Part shown: positions 1 to 9,514 of the stretch, one piece after another
Layout: every line of letters starts with the position of its first letter
Numbering within the stretch: the stretch's first letter is position 1
Assembly (NCBI GenBank): GCA_022567295.1
Contig: JADFHE010000003.1
Coordinates: forward strand, 38,721-102,720
Direction of reading: 5' to 3'
Source: Pseudomonadota bacterium
GTDB lineage: Bacteria > Pseudomonadota > Gammaproteobacteria > Steroidobacterales > Woeseiaceae
DNA length: 64,000 bases
Program-made: the position numbers and the translations under genes
The notes under the pieces: model-generated
What the model was told of the DNA's origin: nothing
Seen by the model: only the letters and a program-made list of their open reading frames with translations
Database searches by the model: none

Positions 1-284
1 CGCAGTTGACGTATCCCGCCTGTTCTCCGACAACGTCGTGGCCGGACCTGATTCCGTCCAATAACCGGCCGAAAGCTGGCTTGTCAAGACGTAACTTTAT
101 TGATCGATCGAATGATCGCTTATCGCAGAAAGCAGACATTCCCGGTCCCTTGAAAAATACTCACTATTGCGCAACCGATTTTCGCCTGAGCAGGCGTCTC
201 AAGAGTAGACACATGCGAAGCAGGTTGCGCAGCCGTTTGGCTATGTTTCCACACTTGCCGACATGTGATCAGGAGGAACGAGAC

Positions 285-1139
285 ATGAAACAAAAACATC
301 TTATGTCAAATACGCTTCTGGGAGCAGCCGCTGCTGTTGCCATGGGTATATGCACTGCGGTCGCCACAGCAGACGAACCATGCAGCGATTTAGAAGAATG
401 CAGGGTGTTCATCGAGATCAACGCGAGTGATGGAGACATCGGGTTCCATGTATTGCTCGATGCGGAGGGCTGGGAGCAAGCCCGGATCATCGACCCCGAT
501 AATAAGCAAATCTTTCACGAACAGGCCCATGGTGCTCTGAAAGATCAGAAGCTCACGGAGAATTTCTTCGAAAGCGCCGAGCCCTTTTGCGAGGACTCTC
601 TTAAGGAAGAAGAAGACGACGAAGTGGTGACACTGCCTGAGTTCCTGGCTCGGTTCCCGGTGGGTCCTTACGAGTTTAGAAACAAGCTCGAGGGCGGCGA
701 GGAGTTAGCCGGCATCACGATGTTCACTCACCGGATCCCTGCGGCCCCCGCTGAAGTGGATTTCGACGGTAAAGAAATTTCATGGGAGTACGGTGACGAC
801 CTCGGCGAATGCACGACCTTCCCTGCCGGATTCATGCTCGCTGATGAGTTAGACATTGTCGGCTACGAGGTGGTGCTGGAACCGGACGACGATGCGTTAG
901 GCAGCTTCAAGTTCACTGTCCAGGTCCCGAGCACCGTTAACAGCGTTACTGTGCCGGCCGAATACCTCGCATCACTCGGTGAAAATACGCTGCTGAAGGT
1001 CGAGGTGGGGGCTATCGAGCGCCGGCTTTTCCTGGTTGACGACATGATGCTCGAGTCCTTCGGCAACACGACATTCACCGAAGAAGATGGGTTCTGCAAT
1101 AACAAAAACCAAAGCAAATGCCCTGACCCTGAGGATTGA
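285..1139 (+). CDS. Secreted acidic protein of unknown function
   Basis: I do not recognise the family. The track ORF opens at base 6, but the ATG at 285 has a strong AGGAGG ribosome binding site about 8 bases upstream and begins a clear signal peptide (Met-Lys-Gln-Lys, then an Ala/Val-rich core ending near ATADE), so I start there, giving 284 aa. The mature protein is rich in Asp and Glu and has several cysteines (one pair near its N-terminus, single ones mid-chain, a CNN...KCP tail) that could form disulfides in the periplasm. The C-terminal part has alternating hydrophobic strands and a Leu-Gly-Glu-Asn-Thr turn reminiscent of fibronectin-III or Ig-like domains; this is a weak impression. 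It stands alone, convergent with murU. The 284 bases upstream show nothing else I can support. Confidence 0.75.
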   Translation: MKQKHLMSNTLLGAAAAVAMGICTAVATADEPCSDLEECRVFIEINASDGDIGFHVLLDAEGWEQARIIDPDNKQIFHEQAHGALKDQKLTENFFESAEPFCEDSLKEEEDDEVVTLPEFLARFPVGPYEFRNKLEGGEELAGITMFTHRIPAAPAEVDFDGKEISWEYGDDLGECTTFPAGFMLADELDIVGYEVVLEPDDDALGSFKFTVQVPSTVNSVTVPAEYLASLGENTLLKVEVGAIERRLFLVDDMMLESFGNTTFTEEDGFCNNKNQSKCPDPED

Positions 1140-1309
1140 CGACAAGACAGAAAGATAGGAACCAGCGCACCGCATCTGATGCAGAAGACCCGCCCAAGTG
1201 GGCCTTCAATTCGGTATCATCCTGATCGATTGAACGACGGCTTCTGGTCGCAGGCGGTGCGACCTGGCGCACCCAAAGAGCATAAACCGGCAAGCTACAT
1301 GCCCTCGGA

Positions 1310-1960
1310 CTACTCGTTCAGGGCAGCTAGGCGCTCAGCTGTGCCAACGTCGGCCCAAAGGCCTTTGTAGATTGAACCTTGCAAGCGCCCATCGTCCGCT
1401 GCCTCTCGCAGCATGGGCACGATCGAGAATCGCCCTGCCTCGCAGTCTTTAAAGAACTCGGGCCGGTAAACCGCGACCCCGCTGAACGTTAGAGACGGCG
1501 CATCGCCATTTCGGACCAGCCCTTCGTCGAGATCGAAATCTCCGCCATGATGATAGTCCGGCGTCGGCACAAGGACGAGATGACCCATGTGATCATCGGA
1601 CAGCGTGATGTCGGGTACCGGCATGTCGGTAAAAACATCGGCATTCACAACGAGGAACGGCTCATCACCCAGCATCGGCAACGCACGATGAATCCCGCCA
1701 CCGGTTTCAAGCACGTTGTCGCCTTCAGGGCTGAACTGTACGTTCACGCCGTACTTCGACCCACCCGTGATACGCGCCTCTATTTGTTCGCCGAGCCAGC
1801 CTAAATTGATTACGACATCGCTGATTCCGGCATCGCGAATGTTTTCGAGATGCCGTTCAAGCAAGCTTTGCCCGCGAACCTCGAGCAACGACTTTGGCGT
1901 CGTATCGGTTAGCGGTCGTAATCGCTCACCGCGCCCGGCCGCCAGGATCATCGCTATCAT
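1310..1960 (-). CDS. murU: N-acetylmuramate alpha-1-phosphate uridylyltransferase (MurU)
   Basis: This sugar-nucleotide pyrophosphorylase joins UMP to MurNAc-1-phosphate to give UDP-MurNAc in the anabolic peptidoglycan-recycling bypass. The N-terminus carries the nucleotidyltransferase signature AAGRGERLRPLT, followed by PKSLLEV; the ETGGGI segment and the NADVFTD metal/nucleotide site are in the expected order. At 216 aa it has the short MurU length rather than that of RmlA or GlmU. Its ATG overlaps the stop codon of the upstream kinase gene (ATGA), so the two are translationally coupled. The kinase neighbour is what separates MurU from similar mannose-1-phosphate guanylyltransferases. Start and family are secure; substrate is inferred from context. 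Confidence 0.88.
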   Translation of the reverse strand: MIAMILAAGRGERLRPLTDTTPKSLLEVRGQSLLERHLENIRDAGISDVVINLGWLGEQIEARITGGSKYGVNVQFSPEGDNVLETGGGIHRALPMLGDEPFLVVNADVFTDMPVPDITLSDDHMGHLVLVPTPDYHHGGDFDLDEGLVRNGDAPSLTFSGVAVYRPEFFKDCEAGRFSIVPMLREAADDGRLQGSIYKGLWADVGTAERLAALNE

Positions 1961-3033
1961 GTGGCGCTACCCCATGCCGGCAGCACTTGTTCGTCGATCA
2001 GCTGGATAAGGAACTCAAGTTCTTCGTAACGTGAACCGAGTTCCACAATGTAACCGAGCGTGCGAGGTACATCATCGACGTAACGGGTCTTTCCATCGCG
2101 ATGGTTCAGGCGACAGAAAATACCGGCGGCCTTCAATTGGCGCTGTACGCCCATCAATTCGAAATAACGGCAAAATTGCTGTTCGTTGACTTGTTCGCGC
2201 GTCGCGGCGCTGAGCTTACGATAGTAACTGAGAGCCCACTGCCGCACCTGATCGGCCGGCCAGCGTATGTAGCAGTCTTTTAGGAGCGATACCAGATCGT
2301 AGGTCAGCGGTCCTTCGACAGCATCCTGAAAATCCAGGATGCCTGGATTTCCTTCGTCCAGGACCATGAGGTTGCGGGAATGATAGTCGCGATGTACGAA
2401 CACTTGTGGTTGGTTCCCTGCGTTCTCAACCAGTACGTCGCAACACGCTTGCCAGTTCTGTTCGGCAGCGTCATCCAGATCCAGCTGCAGATGAGTGTCG
2501 CACAACCAGTCTCGAAACAAGGACAGCTCGAACCGCAACAACGCCTCGTCGTATGCAGGCAATGCCGACTGATATGCCTCGCCGCGTCGCTGCATGACTA
2601 ACAACGCATCGATTGCATCGACGTAGAGCGATTCGGCCGTACCGGGGTCACTCTGGAGTCTGGCGAGATATTGCTCGCTACCCAGATCCGACAACAACAG
2701 GAAGCCGTTGTCGAGATCGGCCTCGATGATGCGCGGCGCGCTGACTTGCATCGCTTCAAGAAAGCCCGCAATTTTAACGAATGGCAGACAGTCTTCCTGT
2801 GGTGGCGGAGCGTCCATCGCGATGAAACTTTCGGCCCCCTTTTGCAATCGAAAGTAGCGTCGGAAACTCGCATCGTCGGATGCGGGCACGAGTTCACAAC
2901 CGGCAACCGCGTCTATGCCGTTTATCCAGCGGCTTAGCGCGACCAGGCGAGGGTCGTCTACAGAGTCGGTTTGGCTGATCGTAAGTTCTCCGTAACGCGT
3001 TGAAGCACCTAGAAAACTATGCGAAGGTAACAA
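1957..3033 (-). CDS. amgK: Anomeric MurNAc/GlcNAc kinase (AmgK)
   Basis: Aminoglycoside-phosphotransferase-fold kinase that phosphorylates MurNAc or GlcNAc at the anomeric position, supplying MurU in peptidoglycan recycling. The catalytic segment FVHRDYHSRNLM (the Brenner loop) is followed by the metal-binding GILDFQDAVEGP, both diagnostic of this fold. The C-terminal half is helical. It overlaps murU by four bases. The track start at 3033 is a TTG only 10 bases from the divergent lptD start, so one or both N-termini may lie further in; residues before about Asp-Pro-Arg-Leu look poorly conserved. Divergence from lptD is a common arrangement for this pair. Confidence 0.85.
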   Translation of the reverse strand: MLPSHSFLGASTRYGELTISQTDSVDDPRLVALSRWINGIDAVAGCELVPASDDASFRRYFRLQKGAESFIAMDAPPPQEDCLPFVKIAGFLEAMQVSAPRIIEADLDNGFLLLSDLGSEQYLARLQSDPGTAESLYVDAIDALLVMQRRGEAYQSALPAYDEALLRFELSLFRDWLCDTHLQLDLDDAAEQNWQACCDVLVENAGNQPQVFVHRDYHSRNLMVLDEGNPGILDFQDAVEGPLTYDLVSLLKDCYIRWPADQVRQWALSYYRKLSAATREQVNEQQFCRYFELMGVQRQLKAAGIFCRLNHRDGKTRYVDDVPRTLGYIVELGSRYEELEFLIQLIDEQVLPAWGSAT

Positions 3034-3043
3034 ATAAGAATGC

Positions 3044-5290
3044 TTGATAACATCCCGTCCTCAATGGCTTCGGCCGAAATCTAACCCGAACAGTAACTTG
3101 TCCTCAAAACCACTGATTTCAGCGTGTCTGCTGCTGGCTGCATTGAACGCCACCGCCGACGAGCCGCTATCGTGCCGAACGTCACTCGCCGGGCCGCTTG
3201 CAGCCAATCCGTTCCTGCCAGCTACGGCCCTGGGCAGCCCCGATACGATTCAGCTTGAGGCGGGCAAATTCGAAGCACAAATCGGCGATCTGCCGACTGC
3301 GGTTATGTCGGGGGGCGTGTTATTGCGGCGCGATGACAAGCTCGTGGCCGCCGAAAGTGCGCGCTATGACCCCGTAAGCAAGGCACTGCATCTCGAAGGC
3401 GGCGTCCGCTACGAAGATCCCGGTACACAAATTCTGAGTCGTTCGGCCGAGTTCGGTTACGTGTCGGGCCGGATCCGTTTCGAGGGGGCCGAGTTTTCTC
3501 TGGGTAGTAGCAATTCGCGCGGCGCAGCTGATGTCATCGAAATCAATCAGGACGGTAAACTGACTTTTGAAGGGGTGGAATACACCACCTGCCCGCCCGG
3601 TTCCGAAGACTGGTTGATGCAAGGCCGCTCCATTGAGCTCGATACGCGAAAGGGTGTTGGTACCGCCAGGGGAATGAAGCTGAAGTTCAAGGGCATACCG
3701 ATTCTCTACGCACCGTATTTATCGTTTCCGATCGGCGACGCCCGTAAGTCAGGCGTGCTGACACCAGAAATTGGCAGCTCAGGTCGGAGTGGCAATGAAC
3801 TCCGCGTGCCCTGGTACTGGAACATTGCGCCCAACTACGATGCGACGATTACACCACGGCTACTGACCAGTCGCGGTTTGCAAATCGCGACCGAGTTTCG
3901 CTATCTGACGGAACGTAGCGAGGGCCTGGTGGTGGTTGATTATCTTCCCGACGATGACATCATCGATGCAGCACGGCATCAGATTCGATTCGAACATCGA
4001 ACTTGGTTCGGCAACGGTTGGCGTAACCAAATTAGCCTGCGGGATGTGTCGGACAGCCAGTATTACGAAGATTTGGGCGGCAGCCTCAGCATCTCAAGTA
4101 TTACGCACCTGAACCGTAGCCTGCGATTCGATTACTACTCCGATAACTTCTCGGTGATGGGGCAATTGCAGGATTACCAGACCATTGACGACGCGATATT
4201 GGATTTTGATGAGCCCTATCGACGTATTCCGCAGATCCTCGTCAACGGCCGCTGGACAACACCATTCGGCCTGCGATTCGGCATTAACGGCGAGATTGTT
4301 AACTTTGACCGGGATGTCGGCGTTACGGGTTGGAGAATAAATGCCTCGCCAAAACTGGACCTGCCTGTATCGAAGCCGGGTTGGTTCATCAATCCGGCGA
4401 TTGCATTTGATTACACGCGCTATGACCTCAAAGACAGGCTGCCGGGCGAGCCGACTGATCCAACGCGCTCGGTGCCGATTGCAAGTCTCGATACCGGCTT
4501 GATTCTTGAGCGCACCATGAATAATTCGAATCGTATTCAAACGATAGAGCCACGACTCTTGTACGTCCATATTCCTCAGCGCGATCAGGACGGCTTGCCC
4601 GTTTTCGATACGATCGCGCCAGATATCAACCTCGTACAGCTGTATCGAAAAAATCGTTACCTCGGAATCGACCGAATCGGCGACACAGATCACATCAGTG
4701 CGGGTATTACGACTCGAATTCTGGATACATCGACAGGTCGTGAACTGTTATCGGCGACCATCGGGCAGACACGCTACTTCAGCGATCGCACCGTCGCATT
4801 ACCCGGCGCACCGATGACCTCAACAGAGACGTCAGATTACATCGCACAACTTCGCTTTCTGCTGTTCAAGAACGTCGACTTCGACTTCGGTCATCAGTGG
4901 GGTTCGGATACAACAAAATCCGAAGCTCGAATACAATATCGACCGGCAACAAACAAAGTTTTGAACCTGGCGTATCGATTCCGTCGCAACTCGCTCGAAC
5001 AAGGCGACCTTTCGTGGTCCTGGCCACTGTCAACGCGCTGGAACTTCGTTGGCCGTTACAACTATTCAATTCGCGATGAAGAAGTACTCGAGCAGTTTTT
5101 TGGCCTCGAGTATGAGAGCTGCTGCTGGGGTTTGCGGCTGGTTTCACGCCGCTATATCTCAAAACGTGACGGAACTCGTGATTCATCGTTCGGTCTGCAA
5201 CTGGTATTGAAAGGGATGATGAGTGTTGGCACGGCAGCCGACAGACTCCTCGAACGTGGTATTCTTGGCTATTCTGCAGATCTCCGGTAG
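3044..5290 (+). CDS. lptD: LPS-assembly outer-membrane protein LptD
   Basis: LptD forms the outer-membrane barrel that, with the lipoprotein LptE (encoded at the other end of this window), inserts lipopolysaccharide into the outer leaflet. The N-terminus has a signal peptide (hydrophobic ACLLLAALN, cleavage near ATA-D). It is followed by an OstA/LptA-like jellyroll around residues 60-190 and a long beta-barrel rich in Arg and aromatic strands. Cysteines that could form the usual interdomain disulfides are visible: one just after the signal peptide (LSC) and a vicinal pair near residues 693-694 (ESCCWG). At 748 aa it matches the family. The TTG at 3044 is the track start; a TTG near 3098 would give a more compact signal peptide. 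It heads the lptD-surA-pdxA-rsmA-apaG-apaH run. Confidence 0.95.
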   Translation: MITSRPQWLRPKSNPNSNLSSKPLISACLLLAALNATADEPLSCRTSLAGPLAANPFLPATALGSPDTIQLEAGKFEAQIGDLPTAVMSGGVLLRRDDKLVAAESARYDPVSKALHLEGGVRYEDPGTQILSRSAEFGYVSGRIRFEGAEFSLGSSNSRGAADVIEINQDGKLTFEGVEYTTCPPGSEDWLMQGRSIELDTRKGVGTARGMKLKFKGIPILYAPYLSFPIGDARKSGVLTPEIGSSGRSGNELRVPWYWNIAPNYDATITPRLLTSRGLQIATEFRYLTERSEGLVVVDYLPDDDIIDAARHQIRFEHRTWFGNGWRNQISLRDVSDSQYYEDLGGSLSISSITHLNRSLRFDYYSDNFSVMGQLQDYQTIDDAILDFDEPYRRIPQILVNGRWTTPFGLRFGINGEIVNFDRDVGVTGWRINASPKLDLPVSKPGWFINPAIAFDYTRYDLKDRLPGEPTDPTRSVPIASLDTGLILERTMNNSNRIQTIEPRLLYVHIPQRDQDGLPVFDTIAPDINLVQLYRKNRYLGIDRIGDTDHISAGITTRILDTSTGRELLSATIGQTRYFSDRTVALPGAPMTSTETSDYIAQLRFLLFKNVDFDFGHQWGSDTTKSEARIQYRPATNKVLNLAYRFRRNSLEQGDLSWSWPLSTRWNFVGRYNYSIRDEEVLEQFFGLEYESCCWGLRLVSRRYISKRDGTRDSSFGLQLVLKGMMSVGTAADRLLERGILGYSADLR

Positions 5291-5295
5291 TTAGT

Positions 5296-6600
5296 GTGTT
5301 AAAAATCCATTACTTATGCGCAGTCGTCGCATTGGTTGCTGCGCCCATTGTTATCGCTGACGAGCCCTCCGAGCCCGGTGAGTTTCTTGACGGAATCGCC
5401 GCTATTGTCAATGAAGGCGTCGTTCTCAAGAGCCAATTCGACAAACAGTTGGCGCTCATTAAACAACGCGCTGCTGAGCAGAATATGCAGTTGCCGCCCG
5501 ACGATGTCCTTCATGAGCAAATACTTGAGCGACTGATCGTCACCGAAATTCAAATGCAGCGGGCGGACCGAATCGGCCTCTCACAGCAGATTTCCGACCA
5601 GGTCGTGAATAGCGCTATCCAACGATTGGCAGACCAAGGCAACCTGCGCTTCGAAGACATACCGGCTATGCTGGCGGAAGATGGCATCGACTACGCCGAG
5701 TTCCGTGAAGGCCTGCGCGAAGAACTGACGCTAAATGAACTGAAGGGCATCGAGGTAACGCGCAACATCCGGGTCTCGGAGCGCGAGATCGAGCAATGCA
5801 TCATCGATCTCGAAAACAACGTCGTCGTCAATTCCGACTGGGAGCTGTCACACATTCTGCTTACGATCGGTGAGTCCGCAAGCTCTGAGGAGGTCGCGGC
5901 GGTTGAGGTGTTGGCCGATGAGATTTACGCCCGCTTGCAGGACAACGCAGACTTCCGCGAACTCGCGGCGCGTTACTCTGAAGGACCAACAGCGCTCGAA
6001 GGCGGCTCGCTGGGTTGGTTGGCAGGCCAACAGATCCCGTCGATATTTACAGACGTGTTACAGGACATGAAGACTGACGATATCACCAAACCGTTCAGAT
6101 CTACGAGCAGTGTTCACATCGTCAAAGTCGATAACCTTCGCAGCGCTGTAGAACGCAGCGAAATTAATCAAGTAAAGATCCGACATATTTTGATCTCGCC
6201 GAACGAAATCATTGACGACGCAACGGCAAAGCAACGCCTTGAAGGCGTGCTCGAAAAGATTCTCGCAGGCGAAGCTTTCGAGGAGCAGGCAAAATTGCTA
6301 TCCGATGATCCAGGATCTGCGAATCTTGGTGGTGATCTGGGCTGGTCCGAGACCAGCGGTTTCGCTCCGGAGTTTCGGGCCGTCGCCGACGCAGCCGAGA
6401 TCGGTGTCATCAGCGCGCCGTTCCGAACCCAGTTCGGATGGCATATCCTCGAAGTCCTGGAGCGCCGGGTCTTCGACAATACTGATGAGATCAAGGAACG
6501 CAACTGCGTCGTGCGAATACGTAACAGCAAGCAGGAAGAAGAAACCCTGCTTTGGCTGCAGCGTATGCGCGACGAGGCCTTCGTTGACTCACGCATTTAG
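5296..6600 (+). CDS. surA: Periplasmic chaperone and peptidyl-prolyl isomerase SurA
   Basis: SurA escorts unfolded outer-membrane proteins, LptD among them, to the BAM complex. The 434-aa ORF opens with a GTG five bases after lptD and has a signal peptide (VALVAAPIVIADE). The N-terminal chaperone region contains the conserved LDGIAAIVNEGVV segment. Two parvulin (PpiC) domains follow, roughly residues 175-275 (starting ELSHILL) and 285-390 (starting IRHILI), each with the GGSLGW or GGDLGW turn. The C-terminal helix completes the chaperone module. Its stop codon overlaps the pdxA start by one base. Regulation is presumably shared with lptD. Confidence 0.96.
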   Translation: MLKIHYLCAVVALVAAPIVIADEPSEPGEFLDGIAAIVNEGVVLKSQFDKQLALIKQRAAEQNMQLPPDDVLHEQILERLIVTEIQMQRADRIGLSQQISDQVVNSAIQRLADQGNLRFEDIPAMLAEDGIDYAEFREGLREELTLNELKGIEVTRNIRVSEREIEQCIIDLENNVVVNSDWELSHILLTIGESASSEEVAAVEVLADEIYARLQDNADFRELAARYSEGPTALEGGSLGWLAGQQIPSIFTDVLQDMKTDDITKPFRSTSSVHIVKVDNLRSAVERSEINQVKIRHILISPNEIIDDATAKQRLEGVLEKILAGEAFEEQAKLLSDDPGSANLGGDLGWSETSGFAPEFRAVADAAEIGVISAPFRTQFGWHILEVLERRVFDNTDEIKERNCVVRIRNSKQEEETLLWLQRMRDEAFVDSRI

Positions 6601-7502
6601 TGGCGCTCGGTAAACCACTCGTAGTTACTGCTGGAGAGCCGGCCGGTATTGGCCCAGAGCTCTGCTCTGCGCTTGCGGATTCAAGTTTCGCAGCAGACGT
6701 AATAGTCATTGGCGATGCGTCAATACTCGACGATCGCCTGCGGGTGATCGACACGCCATTTCCAGCACCTGTCGTCCACGGGCAACCCGATCCAGAGAAT
6801 GCCAGAACGTTACTCGATGGGCTGACAAAGGCTGCCGAAGGCTGCCTTGATGGTCGCTATTCCGGCCTCGTTACTTGCCCCATAGCAAAATGGGTCGTCG
6901 CCGATTCCGGCGTTCCGTTCACGGGTCACACCGAATTTCTGGCGGATCTGACCGGTGCTGAATCGCCCGTCATGCTGCTCGTCGCTGGCGATATGAGAGT
7001 CGCGCTCGCCAGTACGCACCTGCCGTTGCGTGAGGTACCCGACTTCATCACAGCAGATCGGCTCACGCGGGTACTCAAGGTATTGCACGCTGATCTGCAA
7101 TCAAAATTCGGTATCGATTCCCCTGAAATCATCGTTTGCGGCCTCAATCCTCATGCGGGTGAAGGCGGATTGCTTGGCTCCGAGGACAGGTCCGTCATAG
7201 CCCCTGTTATCGATGATCTAACGCGCCAGGGACTGAACCTGCGCGGACCCGTGCCGGCGGATACAGCGTTTACGCCGGCCTCGAGGGACTGCGATGCCAT
7301 CCTGGCGATGTACCACGACCAAGGTCTGCCGGTACTTAAATTCGCCGCATTTGGCCACGCTGTGAATGTCACTTTGGGTCTGCCGATCATCCGTACGTCA
7401 GTCGATCACGGCACCGCATTCGATCTCGCCGGTACCGGAAAAGCTGACCCGGGAAGCCTGCTAGCTGCTGTCGAGCTGGCACTAACCCTGGCATCCCGTT
7501 GA
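6600..7502 (+). CDS. pdxA: 4-hydroxythreonine-4-phosphate dehydrogenase
   Basis: PdxA oxidises 4-phosphohydroxy-L-threonine in the DXP-dependent pyridoxal phosphate pathway. The N-terminus GEPAGIGPE is the family signature. The metal-binding and active-site histidines sit in FTGHTEFLAD, MYHDQGLPVLKF and VDHGTAFDLAG. Length 300 aa is slightly shorter than the E. coli enzyme. The GTG start shares a base with the surA stop and the TGA stop overlaps the rsmA ATG, so the gene is embedded in a tightly coupled operon. Confidence 0.95.
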   Translation: MALGKPLVVTAGEPAGIGPELCSALADSSFAADVIVIGDASILDDRLRVIDTPFPAPVVHGQPDPENARTLLDGLTKAAEGCLDGRYSGLVTCPIAKWVVADSGVPFTGHTEFLADLTGAESPVMLLVAGDMRVALASTHLPLREVPDFITADRLTRVLKVLHADLQSKFGIDSPEIIVCGLNPHAGEGGLLGSEDRSVIAPVIDDLTRQGLNLRGPVPADTAFTPASRDCDAILAMYHDQGLPVLKFAAFGHAVNVTLGLPIIRTSVDHGTAFDLAGTGKADPGSLLAAVELALTLASR

Positions 7503-8284
7503 TGCCCGGCCATCGCTCTCGGAAACGTTTTGGTCAGCACTTTCTGACAGATCCGGGCATAGTCGACGCGATTCTGCGCTCGGTGCACGCTACAAAAGAC
7601 GACGTTGTCGTAGAGATCGGACCGGGACAGGGCGCAATAACCGCGTCACTCGCAGCGCATGCCGGTCAGTTGCACGCTGTCGAGCTTGATCGCGATCTGG
7701 TCGCCAGACTTCGCCGCCAATACGACGGCCAGCCCAACGTAACAATCCACGAGGCCGACGCTCTGGCGTTCGATTATTCGACCTTGGGCGACAGACTGCG
7801 AATCGTCGGCAACCTTCCCTACAACATTTCCACACCGTTGTTGTTTCATCTGCTCAACTATCGCGAGCGCATAGTCGACATGCACTTCATGTTGCAGAAG
7901 GAAGTTGTCGACCGCATGGCGGCAGGTCCGGGTAGCAAGGCGTACGGGCGGCTAGGCATCATGCTCGGTTGCCATCTGAAGATCGAATTATTGTTCGATG
8001 TCGATCGAACTGCCTTTCAACCGCCACCTGCAGTCATGTCCTCGGTAGTACGTCTCGATCCTCTGCCACCGGGTACATTCGACATTCAGGACGAGGCAAT
8101 GCTGTCAAGACTGGTTACGAGCGCCTTCATGAAGCGCCGGAAAACGATGCGCAATGCTTTAAAGGACCATGTGGATGTTGCAGATCTCGAGGCTGTCGGC
8201 ATAGACCCGGGTTTGCGGCCCGAACAGATCAGCATCGCGAAATACGTGGAACTCAGCAACCATCTCGCGCGTACGTTACGTTAG
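7502..8284 (+). CDS. rsmA: 16S rRNA dimethyladenosine transferase RsmA (KsgA)
   Basis: RsmA dimethylates two adjacent adenosines near the 3' end of 16S rRNA (A1518 and A1519 in E. coli) late in 30S assembly. The SAM-binding motif EIGPGQGAIT, the acidic VELDRDL loop and the catalytic motif NLPYNIST are all present, followed by the C-terminal helical domain. The track places the start at a TTG at 7499, but the adjacent ATG at 7502, overlapping the pdxA TGA, is the more natural start. Length 260 aa is typical. Confidence 0.96.
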   Translation: MPGHRSRKRFGQHFLTDPGIVDAILRSVHATKDDVVVEIGPGQGAITASLAAHAGQLHAVELDRDLVARLRRQYDGQPNVTIHEADALAFDYSTLGDRLRIVGNLPYNISTPLLFHLLNYRERIVDMHFMLQKEVVDRMAAGPGSKAYGRLGIMLGCHLKIELLFDVDRTAFQPPPAVMSSVVRLDPLPPGTFDIQDEAMLSRLVTSAFMKRRKTMRNALKDHVDVADLEAVGIDPGLRPEQISIAKYVELSNHLARTLR

Positions 8285-8290
8285 AATATC

Positions 8291-8674
8291 GTGATGAACG
8301 ACAAGCACTGCGATATTCGCATACAAGTCGCAACCCGTTACATTGATGATCAGTCGGATCCCGATATCAATCGATACGTGTTTGCTTACACGATTACGAT
8401 ATCGAACAGCGGTGATGTCGCGGCGCGGCTAATAAGCCGCCACTGGATTATCACTGATGCGAACGGCAAAGTGCAGGAGGTCAACGGAGACGGCGTCGTT
8501 GGCGAACAACCGCATCTCAATCCCGGCGAAGTGTTTCGCTACACCAGCGGCGCGGTGCTCGAAACACCGCTCGGCGCAATGCAGGGCCTTTATCGAATGG
8601 AGGCTGACAACGGCATTGGATTCGATGCGCCGATCGAGCCGTTCACGCTCGTAGTTCCCGGATTGCTGAACTAG
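8291..8674 (+). CDS. apaG: ApaG domain protein
   Basis: A small single-domain protein with a fibronectin-III-like ApaG fold, historically linked to Co2+/Mg2+ handling but without a settled biochemical role. The strands containing YTITISNSGD, ARLISRHWIITD, GEQPHLNPGE and FRYTSG are the family signature. Length is about 127 aa. The start is either the GTG at 8291 or the ATG at 8294; they are adjacent and in frame. It lies six bases after rsmA and nine before apaH, the usual arrangement in gammaproteobacteria. Confidence 0.93.
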   Translation: MMNDKHCDIRIQVATRYIDDQSDPDINRYVFAYTITISNSGDVAARLISRHWIITDANGKVQEVNGDGVVGEQPHLNPGEVFRYTSGAVLETPLGAMQGLYRMEADNGIGFDAPIEPFTLVVPGLLN

Positions 8675-8683
8675 GCGAACAGC

Positions 8684-9502
8684 ATGGCCGTATACGCAAT
8701 CGGCGATTTGCAGGGCTGTTACGATCCGTTCCGCCGACTCCTCGATGAACTCCACTTCGATGCCGCCAACGACACGCTCTGGCTGACCGGTGACCTCGTC
8801 AGTCGGGGACCTAAATCTCTGAAAACATTGCGGTTTGTAAAAAACCTGGGGGACTCCGCGATCACGGTGCTGGGCAACCACGATCTGCACCTCTTGGCAC
8901 TCTGGGCCGGTGCTGTTCGCCGTGGGAAGCGCTTCAGATCCCTCGACAAGCTACTCGACGCACCTGACGCTGATGATCTTTGTGACTGGCTGAGACGACG
9001 ACCGCTGGCGCACTACAATGAAAGATTGGGCACATTACTGGTCCACGCCGGTACGCATCCTTCCTGGGGTACGAGAAAAACACTCGCCCGTGCTGCCGAA
9101 GTCGAGATTGAACTTCGTCACGATAATTATGAAACGCTGCTCGGCAAGATGTACGGCAATAGGCCAAATAGCTGGTCTGGCAAATTGACAGGTTACAAAC
9201 GACTGCGATTCATTATCAATTGCCTGACGCGTCTGCGAATGATTACGACCGGCAATAAACTGAATTTTTCGCATAACGGATCTCCGTGGCCTGCTCGCAA
9301 GAACTTACTGCCGTGGTACACGGCTGCTGAACGGGCGACGGCAGACACGCGCGTTGTATTCGGTCACTGGTCGCAACTCGGACTGATCGTGTTACCTAAT
9401 CTCATCAGTCTCGACACGGGTTGTGTCTGGGGCCGGCAACTGACCGCCGTCAGACTCGATAAGCGCATACCGCGAGTTATCCAGGTACGAGGCCAGGACT
9501 GA
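8684..9502 (+). CDS. apaH: Diadenosine tetraphosphatase (symmetrical)
   Basis: ApaH hydrolyses Ap4A symmetrically to two ADP and removes Np4N-type caps from RNA. The metallophosphatase motifs are in order: IGDLQGCYD (the family GD.QGC), LTGDLVSRGP, VLGNHDLHLL, LLVHAG, and the late FGHWS plus SLDTGCVWGRQL. Length 272 aa fits. It is the last gene of the lptD operon and ends 12 bases before the folA stop, so the two operons converge with no visible intrinsic terminator between them. Confidence 0.95.
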   Translation: MAVYAIGDLQGCYDPFRRLLDELHFDAANDTLWLTGDLVSRGPKSLKTLRFVKNLGDSAITVLGNHDLHLLALWAGAVRRGKRFRSLDKLLDAPDADDLCDWLRRRPLAHYNERLGTLLVHAGTHPSWGTRKTLARAAEVEIELRHDNYETLLGKMYGNRPNSWSGKLTGYKRLRFIINCLTRLRMITTGNKLNFSHNGSPWPARKNLLPWYTAAERATADTRVVFGHWSQLGLIVLPNLISLDTGCVWGRQLTAVRLDKRIPRVIQVRGQD

Positions 9503-9514
9503 CGGACACAACAA

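Noticed and set aside
4094-4693. 199-aa minus-strand ORF inside lptD
   Set aside because: Antisense shadow within a conserved beta-barrel gene.
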